Made by a program: the position numbers and the translations under genes
Assembly: GCA_012965485.1 (NCBI GenBank)
Contig: DTSF01000318.1
Location: 1-6,060 of the forward strand
Source of the DNA: Dehalococcoidia bacterium
Lineage (GTDB): Bacteria; Chloroflexota; Dehalococcoidia; SAR202; UBA826
Direction: 5' to 3'
DNA length: 6,060 bases
In this document: positions 1-5,529 of the stretch, one piece after another
Layout: every line of letters begins with the position of its first letter
How positions within the stretch are numbered: the stretch's first letter is position 1
The notes under the pieces: model-generated
Database searches by the model: none
Told to the model about the DNA's origin: nothing
The model's input: only the letters and a program-made list of their open reading frames with translations

Positions 1-166
1 AAAGATAAACTAAATTTAAAGGAACAATTTGGCTTTTGAGTCCTATAAAAGGAGTATTGCTGCCATTATTGACAAGACAGTAACGCCGAGCCGAGTGGAA
101 TACAAACTAGTAATGTCCATTCTCTCTAATTATCCGGTATGTTGGCGGGTATCCGGTTCCATATGA
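1..166 (+). pseudogene. Possible 3' remnant of an upstream gene, interrupted by a frameshift
   Basis: Frame 1 is open from the left edge and ends at TGA 37-39 (peptide KDKLNLKEQFGF). Frame 2 is open from 20 to the TGA at 164-166 and gives a protein-like stretch containing ESYKRSIAAIIDK and VEYKLVMSILSNYPVCWRV. Removing one T from the TTTT run at 34-37 joins the two frames into one reading of about 54 residues (GFESYKRS across the joint). I do not recognise the protein. The stretch is short and has no start inside the window, so it may be chance. It could equally be the tail of a real gene broken by a one-base insertion or by a sequencing error. The only other structure in 1-208 is two short direct repeats, listed separately. 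Confidence 0.25.
131..157. repeat. Two copies of TATCCGGT
   Basis: The octamer TATCCGGT occurs at 131-138 and again at 150-157, 19 bases apart start to start. The copies lie at the end of the possible gene remnant, and no function can be read from them. A chance origin is quite possible. Confidence 0.3.
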
Positions 167-190
167 AAGATTTCAACTGGTTTTTCTCTT

Positions 191-206
191 AAACAAATAA
201 ACAAAT
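191..206. repeat. Tandem AAACAAAT x2
   Basis: A perfect head-to-tail duplication of the 8-base unit AAACAAAT sits just beyond the stop codon of the leftward pseudogene. It is probably a simple replication-slippage product and shows no sign of being part of a mobile-element end. Confidence 0.4.
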
Positions 207-208
207 TT

Positions 209-749
209 CTACAAGGTATTTTTGAGCCCATCTTGGGCGTTGCGCTCCTCACTTTTCGGTTTTATGGGTTTTACCCCATTCGTATTGATAAACCGAGCGT
301 AGGCCCTTGTAGGTTGGTATGGCTTGTACGTGATATAGGCATTCAAATCATTAAAAACAGATAGATTTCCAAGTTCCGCTATTTGGTTTGCTCTAAGAGT
401 GGGGGCTGCCTGTCTTACTTTCCACCACCATTTTGCCGGTCTTGTGGATGGCATCTTATCTTCGCTCTCCTAATAGTAGTGACATAACTCCAACAGTTTT
501 AATGAATTGGTCCAAGGGATATCGTAATTATCACATTCATCCCATTGGAACGGTTCATCCAGTTTTATGACTGACTTAGGCAATTTCTTGAAGCTAGATA
601 TCCAACGACTAAGTGTTCTTAAACTGATCGTATTTTCTGCAAAATGCTTTTATAGACTGTTCAATTACTGAGTTCTGGCTAACGCCAGAGGAGTAAAGAA
701 TGCATGCCTGAGTTTTTTGCTCTGTATTTATCTTCAAATTTGGAATCAA
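209..749 (-). pseudogene. Decayed gene for an HTH-like protein (one frameshift, one in-frame TAG)
   Basis: Read leftwards from a TTG at 749-747, which is preceded by a GGAGAAGGG ribosome-binding-like stretch, the sequence gives a coherent protein of 179 codon positions. Two lesions must be ignored. The first is one extra base in the homopolymer at 641-644. The second is a TAG at 472-470, codon position 93. The span of 541 bases is exactly 180 codons plus one base, as expected for a single one-base insertion. The reading ends at TAG 211-209. Residues about 10-55 look like a helix-turn-helix region (SGVSQNSVIEQS, then ISLRTLSRWISSFKKLPKSV). After the TAG the frame continues as ESEDKMPSTRPAKWWWKV, then DLNAYITYKPY, with a lysine-rich C-terminus. 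The last 81 codons alone form an ORF starting at ATG 454, but continuity across the TAG argues that this is a fragment rather than an independent gene. I do not recognise the family; a DNA-binding or mobile-element-related role is inferred only from the HTH-like part. Both lesions could in principle be sequencing errors. Confidence 0.6.
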
Positions 750-852
750 TATTTTCCCTTCTCCGAACCCTGGCTTATTTCAATCTGAATATGGGAGATG
801 GAAAACTATTTATTGAATATTATCCTCTATTGTGTCCATCCTTTTTAGTGAA
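750..852. other. Intergenic region between the HTH pseudogene and the first GNAT gene
   Basis: In the pseudogene frame an in-frame TGA lies at 782-780, so the leftward gene cannot extend further upstream without another lesion. A rightward open frame begins at GTG 832, but it has no ribosome-binding site and its first 19 codons lie upstream of and across the promoter at 853-881. I therefore treat these bases as noncoding. No RNA gene or hairpin was recognised here. Confidence 0.4.
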
Positions 853-881
853 TTGACTGGAAGATTTTTTTGCTATCTAAT
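853..881 (+). promoter_or_regulatory. Sigma70-type promoter giving a probable leaderless mRNA
   Basis: TTGACT (853-858, 5 of 6 to TTGACA), a 17-base spacer and TCTAAT (876-881, 5 of 6 to TATAAT) form a near-consensus housekeeping promoter. The ATG at 889 lies 7 bases beyond the -10 box, the usual distance to a transcription start, so the transcript would begin at or next to the start codon. No Shine-Dalgarno sequence precedes either candidate start, which fits leaderless translation. Confidence 0.5.
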
Positions 882-888
882 TTGTGCT

Positions 889-1374
889 ATGCCACCAGAT
901 TACAATACCAAAATCGTTTCTACTTTTGAAGAACTCCAAAATATTATTGAACTTCGAATGGAAGTTTTTGTGTTGGAACAGTCTATTTCCGCCATTGAAG
1001 AGATTGATGCATTAGATACTATGAAGGCGATTAAATCTGGTCGAGCCATACATGCGATGGTATCTGAAGGTCAGCTAGTGGTAGGGACAGCTAGATTAAT
1101 ACTGGAAGGAAGTAAACCTGGATCTGAGAAAATATCAGAATTACCTCATATCGGACGAGTCGCAGTTAAAAAAGCTACGAGACGAAAAGGGATTGGTGAG
1201 ATACTCATGGTGAGGTTGCATCAATTAGCCAAAACAATGGGCTTTAGAGGAGTCACTCTTTCAGCTCAAATGCAAGCAGCTCCTTTCTATACCCAACTGG
1301 GGTATAGTGCTAGAGGGTCAGTTTATGACGACGTTGGGATTACACACCAGGATATGGATTTAATTTTCGATTAA
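889..1374 (+). CDS. GNAT family N-acetyltransferase, ElaA/YjcF-like
   Basis: This is a predicted cytoplasmic acetyl-CoA-dependent N-acetyltransferase of 161 residues; the acceptor substrate is not readable from sequence. Visible family marks, numbered from ATG 889, are RMEVFVLEQ (23-31), EEIDALD (37-43), GTARL (66-70), the acetyl-CoA pyrophosphate-binding motif A ending in RRKGIG (98-103), AQMQAAPFYTQLGY (126-139) and a C-terminal YDDVGITHQDM (146-156). The RxxVFVxEQ...EiDxxD opening and the final GI-H-M signature are typical of the ElaA/YjcF branch of GNAT proteins. The frame is open further upstream to GTG 832 (180 residues), but that extension (SILFSELTGRFFCYLICA) lacks family similarity and has no ribosome-binding site. 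I prefer ATG 889, which matches the promoter at 853-881. The gene converges on the CapA-like gene with an 18-base gap. Confidence 0.88.
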   Translation: MPPDYNTKIVSTFEELQNIIELRMEVFVLEQSISAIEEIDALDTMKAIKSGRAIHAMVSEGQLVVGTARLILEGSKPGSEKISELPHIGRVAVKKATRRKGIGEILMVRLHQLAKTMGFRGVTLSAQMQAAPFYTQLGYSARGSVYDDVGITHQDMDLIFD

Positions 1375-1392
1375 TTGGTAGGTGGAATTCGT

Positions 1393-2718
1393 CTAAATTA
1401 TGACTATCCCGCGGTTTCCATCGATTGATACGTCGGTTCCCATATCTTCAGACAATTCTTTTATTCTGGATAAGGCTTGATTTGCAATTTTGCCTGAGGC
1501 AATTAAAGGCCTTCCTGTCATTGAACGGGGCTTTCCATATCCCATATCAATGGGTACAAAATCCAAAGAGGAGAGGTTTCCGTTTTCGAATTTGATTTGT
1601 GCTACTACGCTTTGCCAATAAATTGGGTCGCCTGGGAACCCTCTTTTACCTTCATCGCTACGCTTATCGTAGAAATCCGCTGGTGTGAAGTAATGATCTA
1701 AGCCAATTTGGTCATAGTTATAGGATGGCTGCCATTTAACGGTGTCATTTTGGAAAATGAAATTTCCCAAGCTATATAGAATTGGGGCGCCTTTGTATAT
1801 TTCGATTCCCCTTGTGACGTGTGGACCATGCCCTATAAAGACAGAAGCTCCTGCATCAATACATTCATGAGCGAAATCAATAAGAAATTCGGGTGGTTCT
1901 GCCATAGTTTTCCCACTTTCGTGACAGTGAAATGAAACTATGACCCAGTCAGACATTCTTTTTGCATCTGAGATCCATTTCAAGTTTTCGTTAAGATCTT
2001 CTTTATGTAATTCAGTATTTTCTGAGAAGGAATCCCCAACCATAAATCGATTTTCAAGGAAAGAAAACTCTGTTTCAGTGTCCCCTGGTATTACCCCGGC
2101 TGGTCTGAACCCCCTTTGAAAGTCTCGTTTTTGCTCGAGCCCCAAGAGGCGATTGGTCCTTCTGAGTTGGTCGAAGGAATCTTCGTCTACTGTATATGTT
2201 GTCTTAAATCGTTGGGGATTTAATCCTGGCCTACCTTTCAGATCCGGTCTTTGGTTCAAAGCTCTACCCGACTCCGCAAAGGTAGAAGCAGCAGCTATCA
2301 GTGCGACTCTCCCGTTGTGGGTATCAAGATATCCAGCACTCCTAGCCTCACTTAAATGTTGACCAGTACCAGCATGGGTCAGAGCCGAAGTTTTAAGATG
2401 GTTGAGATTCGTGAGGACTCCACCTTCTCCATAGTCATGACTATGGTTGTTGGCGGTTGATACTAAATTGATGCCTGACCAGGTTAATTCAGCTAGATTA
2501 GAAGGGTCAGACCCTGTGAATGTTCCGCCAGCGGACCCGGGGGAGTGTTCAAAATTATGCATAAGCATTTCAAGATTCACATACCCAACATCTGATGAAC
2601 GGAATAATTCAATTAGATCTAAGAATTTTTCTTCTTTGTGCACTGAAAGCTTTCTGGTTATCATTGCGTCCCCACCTGCAGTTATAGATAGGTCCCCAGA
2701 TTCAGCATCGTAAAGCAT
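1393..2718 (-). CDS. CapA-domain (metallophosphatase-fold) protein, cytoplasmic
   Basis: The 441-residue protein carries the CapA/PGA_cap domain over most of its length. Landmarks are GGDAMITR (15-22), NLEM (48-51), STANNHSHDYG (87-97), SFHCHESG (262-269), IGHGPHVTRGIEIYKG (295-310) and SLGNFIFQ (316-323). The Asp, Glu, Asn-Asn-His and His-rich positions match the metal-site pattern of this branch of the calcineurin-like phosphoesterase superfamily. Characterised CapA/PgsA proteins act in capsule or poly-gamma-glutamate synthesis and are usually membrane-anchored. This one starts MLYDAESGDLSITAGGDAM, with no signal peptide or membrane segment, and no pgs/cap partner genes are nearby. A capsule role is therefore doubtful, and a soluble phosphoesterase- or hydrolase-like activity is more plausible (inference). 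A long insertion (about 155-250) separates the two halves of the metal-site motifs. ATG 2718 is supported by AGGA at 2729-2726, spaced 7 bases. The gene follows the RimJ/RimL-like GNAT by 33 bases on the same strand, so the two are probably co-transcribed. It ends with TAG. Confidence 0.88.
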   Translation of the reverse strand: MLYDAESGDLSITAGGDAMITRKLSVHKEEKFLDLIELFRSSDVGYVNLEMLMHNFEHSPGSAGGTFTGSDPSNLAELTWSGINLVSTANNHSHDYGEGGVLTNLNHLKTSALTHAGTGQHLSEARSAGYLDTHNGRVALIAAASTFAESGRALNQRPDLKGRPGLNPQRFKTTYTVDEDSFDQLRRTNRLLGLEQKRDFQRGFRPAGVIPGDTETEFSFLENRFMVGDSFSENTELHKEDLNENLKWISDAKRMSDWVIVSFHCHESGKTMAEPPEFLIDFAHECIDAGASVFIGHGPHVTRGIEIYKGAPILYSLGNFIFQNDTVKWQPSYNYDQIGLDHYFTPADFYDKRSDEGKRGFPGDPIYWQSVVAQIKFENGNLSSLDFVPIDMGYGKPRSMTGRPLIASGKIANQALSRIKELSEDMGTDVSIDGNRGIVII

Positions 2719-2751
2719 AGTTAATTCCTGTAAATTTAGGTTGGAATCTAT

Positions 2752-3306
2752 TTAGCCAGAGTTATATTCGTTTGACAACATTCCCATAACTATGGAGTCG
2801 TATCTTGCCCCTTCGTGAGGCCGACTCTTTCTCAAAGTTCCTTCATGTTTAAATCCAAAATGTCTAAACATTTTAAGAGCCACTTCATTATATTCAGGTA
2901 TATCTGCCCATACCCTGAATAATCCATGTTGGGTAAACGCTTGGTTTAAAGTTGCACGTAGGGCTGCAGTTCCAAAACCGTGGTGCCACATTTCCCTGGC
3001 TCCAATTAGGATCGATATTTGCCCATCACCGAGTGATTCCTCAATGGCGATGTGAGATTCCCCTATATGAGAACCTTCGGGTGTGTAAACGGAGGATATG
3101 ACATGCTCTGGATTTGAAAATGTTTCTGCCCATTGCTGGTCGGAAAAAGTGTCAGCCTGTTCCGGGTGGTATCCCAGATGGGCTGGATTACCATATGAAT
3201 ATCTTCCAAACCAATTTTCGGCAACTTCGTCATCTGCCAGCCACTGATTTATCCGTGATACATCTTCCTTAGCGACTTTTCTTAATTCAATGTTTGGTTC
3301 AGTCAT
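2752..3306 (-). CDS. GNAT family N-acetyltransferase, RimJ/RimL-like
   Basis: This is a predicted cytoplasmic acetyl-CoA-dependent acetyltransferase of 184 residues with the RimJ/RimL (Acetyltransf_3-type) layout. It opens with an N-terminal IELRKVAKEDVSRINQWL (6-23) strand-helix. The acetyl-CoA-binding motif A region follows (QISILIGAREMWHHGFGTAA, 96-115; the usual G-x-G is relaxed to HHGFG). Motif B is RVWADIPEYNEVALKMFRHF (131-150), then GFKHEGTLRK (151-160), the classical N-x-x-A-x-x-x-[FY]-x-x-x-GF-x-x-E-G-x-x-R end. Proteins of this type acetylate ribosomal-protein N-termini, antibiotics or small amines, so the substrate is open. The start at ATG 3306 is chosen because GAGG (3315-3312) lies 5 bases upstream. 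The ATG at 3333 would add nine residues (MSFENSEVC) but has no ribosome-binding site. It is the first gene of a leftward unit with the CapA-like gene. Confidence 0.87.
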   Translation of the reverse strand: MTEPNIELRKVAKEDVSRINQWLADDEVAENWFGRYSYGNPAHLGYHPEQADTFSDQQWAETFSNPEHVISSVYTPEGSHIGESHIAIEESLGDGQISILIGAREMWHHGFGTAALRATLNQAFTQHGLFRVWADIPEYNEVALKMFRHFGFKHEGTLRKSRPHEGARYDSIVMGMLSNEYNSG

Positions 3307-3311
3307 ACAAA

Positions 3312-3315
3312 CCTC
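3312..3315 (-). promoter_or_regulatory. Ribosome-binding site deciding the GNAT start at 3306
   Basis: GAGG on the minus strand (within GTGAGG) lies 5 bases before ATG 3306. The in-frame ATG nine codons upstream at 3333 is preceded by CACCTTGCCAAC, which has no Shine-Dalgarno character, so 3306 is the better start. Confidence 0.55.
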
Positions 3316-3370
3316 ACTATTTTCAAAGGACATGTTGGCAAGGTGCCATAGGTGATCTCATTCACGATGA

Positions 3371-3399
3371 ATTATTTAAAATTGAGCGCCATACGTCAA
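3371..3399 (-). promoter_or_regulatory. Promoter for the leftward GNAT-capA unit
   Basis: On the minus strand TTGACG (3399-3394, 5 of 6 to the -35 consensus), a 17-base spacer and AATAAT (3376-3371, 5 of 6 to TATAAT) form the best promoter-like element of the region. Transcription would start near 3364, about 58 bases before ATG 3306. Confidence 0.55.
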
Positions 3400-3422
3400 T
3401 GAACCTAAAATTGTTGAATTTC

Positions 3423-3434
3423 TGTTCATGAACA
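3423..3434. promoter_or_regulatory. Palindrome TGTTCATGAACA, candidate operator
   Basis: A perfect 12-base palindrome extends, with one mismatched pair, to a 20-base inverted repeat (3419-3438, 9 of 10 pairs). It lies between the two divergent promoters: 24 bases upstream of the leftward -35 box and 29 bases upstream of the candidate prfA -35 box. That position fits a site for a dimeric regulator acting on either unit. The regulator is unknown, and no regulator gene is present in the window. Confidence 0.4.
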
Positions 3435-3463
3435 AAAACTACACATATCTAATTCCAAAATTA

Positions 3464-3492
3464 TGGATATCGAGATGGGTTCAAGTTATGAT
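3464..3492 (+). promoter_or_regulatory. Candidate promoter for prfA-prmC
   Basis: TGGATA (3464-3469, 4 of 6 to TTGACA), a 17-base spacer and TATGAT (3487-3492, 5 of 6 to TATAAT) would start transcription near 3499, giving a leader of about 40 bases before prfA. A weaker alternative is TTCATG (3425-3430), 17 bases, TCTAAT (3448-3453), whose -35 box would overlap the palindrome. Confidence 0.38.
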
Positions 3493-3538
3493 TACTTTCT
3501 GATTTCATAGTTATCACAAATTCAACTCTCAGGATGAA

Positions 3539-4612
3539 ATGATGTTAGAAAGGCTCTCCTCAGTTGAAGAAAAGTATGAGGAATTGAATAAATTATTGGC
3601 AGACCCTGAGGTGGTGGCTGATTACACTAAAGTTCAGCAGTATGCCAAAGAACAGTCGGTAATGAGAGAAGTTGTGGAACTTGCTCGAGAGTACAGAGAA
3701 GTTATCAAAGAACTATCTGATTTGCGAGGTATGCTTAGATCTGAATCGGACCCTGAGATATTATCGCTGGCTAAAGATGAACAGGTGACTCTTGAAGGAA
3801 AGCAAAAAGAGGCCGAAGAAAGACTACGTAAGGCCTTAGTTCCAAAAGATCCTAATGACGATAAAAATGTAATTATTGAAATTAGAGCTGGAACTGGAGG
3901 GGAAGAGGCAGGTTTATTCGCCTCAAATCTATATAGGATGTATTCCCGGTTGGCTCAGCGATTGAACTGGAATTTGGAGATAATAAATTCAAATTCTACA
4001 GGGATTGGAGGGTTAAAAGAAATCACTTTTCAGGTTAGAGGTGACCAAGCCTACAGCAAATTAAAGCATGAAAGTGGTGTTCATAGAGTTCAGAGAGTTC
4101 CGACCACTGAATCTAGTGGAAGAATACATACATCTGCTGCTACAGTAGCGGTTCTTCCTGAAGCCGAAGAGGTAGATGTTGAGATTAATCAAGAAGATCT
4201 TCAGATAGATATATACCACGCGAGTGGTCATGGTGGACAAAATGTACAAAAAGTTGCTACTGCCGTTCGAATTAAACATATTCCTAGCGGAGTTGTCACA
4301 ACATGTCAGGATGAGAGGTCTCAACATAAAAATAAGGAAAAAGCTCTTGCAGTGCTTAGGTCAAGATTACTTGCAGCTGAGATAGAAAAACAGCAGCAAG
4401 AGATTAGCGATAGTCGAAGGTCTCAAGTGGGCTCTGGAGATCGTTCAGAAAGAGTTCGGACATACAATTTCCCGCAGGGTAGGATTACAGATCATAGGAT
4501 AGGTTTGACCAGCTATAACCTTGAGCAGGTACTGGACGGGGATTTGATGGAGTTTATCGAAGCTTTGGTTCAGGAGGAGCAGGCTCGTAAATTGGAGAAT
4601 GCCAGTTTATGA
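3539..4612 (+). CDS. prfA: Peptide chain release factor 1
   Basis: Release factor 1 recognises UAA and UAG in the ribosomal A site and triggers hydrolysis of peptidyl-tRNA. The 357-residue length is normal for bacterial RF1. An N-terminal helical domain (about 1-105) is followed by the PCRF-type region with RAGTGGEEAGLF (116-127). The codon-recognition tripeptide is PTT (188-190), within RVPTTESSGRIHTSA. It fits the RF1 P-x-T pattern and excludes RF2, which has SPF. The catalytic GGQ loop is GHGGQNVQK (230-238), and the conserved domain 3/4 element RTYNFPQGRITDHRIG spans 307-322. The start is a double ATG: AGGA at 3531-3534 is 4 bases from ATG 3539 and 7 bases from ATG 3542, so the second may be the one used. 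The stop TGA overlaps the prmC start (ATGA at 4609-4612), a sign of translational coupling with the enzyme that modifies this protein. Confidence 0.97.
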   Translation: MMLERLSSVEEKYEELNKLLADPEVVADYTKVQQYAKEQSVMREVVELAREYREVIKELSDLRGMLRSESDPEILSLAKDEQVTLEGKQKEAEERLRKALVPKDPNDDKNVIIEIRAGTGGEEAGLFASNLYRMYSRLAQRLNWNLEIINSNSTGIGGLKEITFQVRGDQAYSKLKHESGVHRVQRVPTTESSGRIHTSAATVAVLPEAEEVDVEINQEDLQIDIYHASGHGGQNVQKVATAVRIKHIPSGVVTTCQDERSQHKNKEKALAVLRSRLLAAEIEKQQQEISDSRRSQVGSGDRSERVRTYNFPQGRITDHRIGLTSYNLEQVLDGDLMEFIEALVQEEQARKLENASL

Positions 4613-5457
4613 ACCTCAAAGAGGCCCTTAATGTCGCAAGTGAAGAGCTTATGAAAACAGGCTCACTTGACGCTAAACTGGAAGCAGAGGTCTTACTTAG
4701 GCACGTCTTAAAGATCGACAGGGCTGCTATGTTCAGAGATTTAGATGAAGACATCTCCATTGAGGATTCAAGCAATATTGCTTCCTTAGTAAAAAGAAGG
4801 ACCCTGAGAGAGCCTCTTGCCTATATTACCGGGGTTAAAGAATTCTATGGATTGCCATTTGTTGTGTCAGAAGATGTGTTGATTCCAAGGCAGGAAACGG
4901 AACTTTTGGTTGATGCAGCTATCGTTCAAGCCAAGTCGTTGGGCAAAAACGAAATTTCGATAGTGGATGTGGGAACAGGAAGTGGAGCCATAGCAGTTTC
5001 GTTGGCTTTGAACATTCCTACTTCTAGCATAATAGCTGTAGATATCAGTGAGGCTGCTTTAGCAATCGCCGATGATAATAGAAGGACTCATGGTTTGTAT
5101 TCAAGAGTCAAACTGAGACGTGGTAACTTACTTGAACCAATTATAGATAAAATCGACATTTTGGTTAGTAATCTACCTTACATTAGGAGTGATAGATTGA
5201 CCTCCCTGCAGGAAGAGGTGTTAAAGGAACCGGTAGTGGCTTTGGACGGAGGGTATGACGGGCTAGAATTGATAAAAAGATTACTGTTTCAAGCGGTAGA
5301 TAAAATGTCCAATCCAGGAGTCATATTGTTTGAAATCGATTCTGACCAAGCGTCTGAAGCTGTCAAATTATCCCAACAGTTTTTCCCCTCTGCCATAACT
5401 ACAGTTCTGAAAGATCTTAGCAATAATGAACGGGCCGTACTTCTAGAAATTAGATAG
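4609..5457 (+). CDS. prmC: Release factor glutamine methyltransferase
   Basis: PrmC (HemK) transfers a methyl group from S-adenosylmethionine to the glutamine of the GGQ loop in RF1 and RF2, raising termination efficiency. The protein has 282 residues. An N-terminal helical substrate-binding domain (1-90, with EPLAYITG at 68-75) leads through VLIPRQETELL (90-100) into a Rossmann methyltransferase domain. SAM-binding motif I is VDVGTGSGAIA (119-129), and the acidic end of strand 2 is AVDIS (143-147). The active-site motif is NLPY (188-191) followed by YIRSD, where most characterised enzymes have NPPY; the Asn, second Pro and Tyr are kept. EPVVALDGGYDGLEL (207-221) is a strong PrmC-specific signature. 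The start ATG overlaps the prfA stop by four bases. Upstream GGAG (4594-4597) is 11 bases away, so coupled reinitiation is the likely mode of translation. The gene ends with TAG and converges on the GuaB3-like gene. Confidence 0.96.
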   Translation: MNLKEALNVASEELMKTGSLDAKLEAEVLLRHVLKIDRAAMFRDLDEDISIEDSSNIASLVKRRTLREPLAYITGVKEFYGLPFVVSEDVLIPRQETELLVDAAIVQAKSLGKNEISIVDVGTGSGAIAVSLALNIPTSSIIAVDISEAALAIADDNRRTHGLYSRVKLRRGNLLEPIIDKIDILVSNLPYIRSDRLTSLQEEVLKEPVVALDGGYDGLELIKRLLFQAVDKMSNPGVILFEIDSDQASEAVKLSQQFFPSAITTVLKDLSNNERAVLLEIR

Positions 5458-5529
5458 CTGCCTATCCCTATTTGTTGGACCGGTTTGGTAGTGTATGTAA
5501 TTAACTCTATTGGTCCTTACTCCAAACCG
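5458..5529. repeat. Inverted repeats at the convergent prmC / guaB3 ends
   Basis: CGGTTTGG (5481-5488) is exactly complementary to CCAAACCG (5522-5529), which lies inside the last codons of the leftward gene, with a 33-base loop. A second pair, GGACC (5477-5481) and GGTCC (5512-5516), would compete with it. Neither has a short loop or a T-tract, so this is not a convincing intrinsic terminator. It might still act as a weak two-sided stop between convergent genes. Confidence 0.25.

Noticed and set aside
139..192. Small plus-strand ORF MLAGIRFHMKDFNWFFS
   Set aside because: It has only 17 codons, no Shine-Dalgarno sequence and no recognisable motif; it overlaps a direct repeat and is most likely chance.
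209..454. Independent small gene starting at ATG 454
   Set aside because: The same frame continues upstream through a single TAG into protein-like sequence (LELCHYY, DEPFQWDECD), so it is better explained as the 3' part of a broken gene. The GGAG before the ATG is about 13 bases away, too far for a good ribosome-binding site.
472..644. Programmed frameshift plus stop readthrough, as in some insertion-sequence transposases
   Set aside because: There is no classical slippery heptamer at the shift point, no visible stimulatory hairpin, no transposase catalytic motif and no terminal inverted repeats. Decay explains both lesions more simply.
1..831. CRISPR array, tRNA gene or attachment site in the gene-poor left end
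   Set aside because: There are no regularly spaced repeats, no cloverleaf-like segment with conserved T-arm sequence, and only two trivial 8-base direct repeats.
832..888. N-terminal extension of the first GNAT starting at GTG 832
   Set aside because: It has no ribosome-binding site, overlaps a near-consensus promoter, and its sequence does not resemble the start of the GNAT family. ATG 889 fits both promoter and domain.
2153..2713. Plus-strand ORFs opposite the CapA-like gene
   Set aside because: They are antisense shadows of a well-supported coding sequence and have no motif or ribosome-binding site of their own.
4061..4775. Minus-strand ORFs opposite prfA and prmC
   Set aside because: Both lie within strongly conserved prfA/prmC coding sequence on the other strand, and their translations are low-complexity Ser/Leu-rich shadows.
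5477..5529. Intrinsic terminator between prmC and the guaB3-like gene
   Set aside because: The complementary arms are separated by 30-33 bases, two pairings compete, and no T-tract follows either way; kept only as an inverted repeat.
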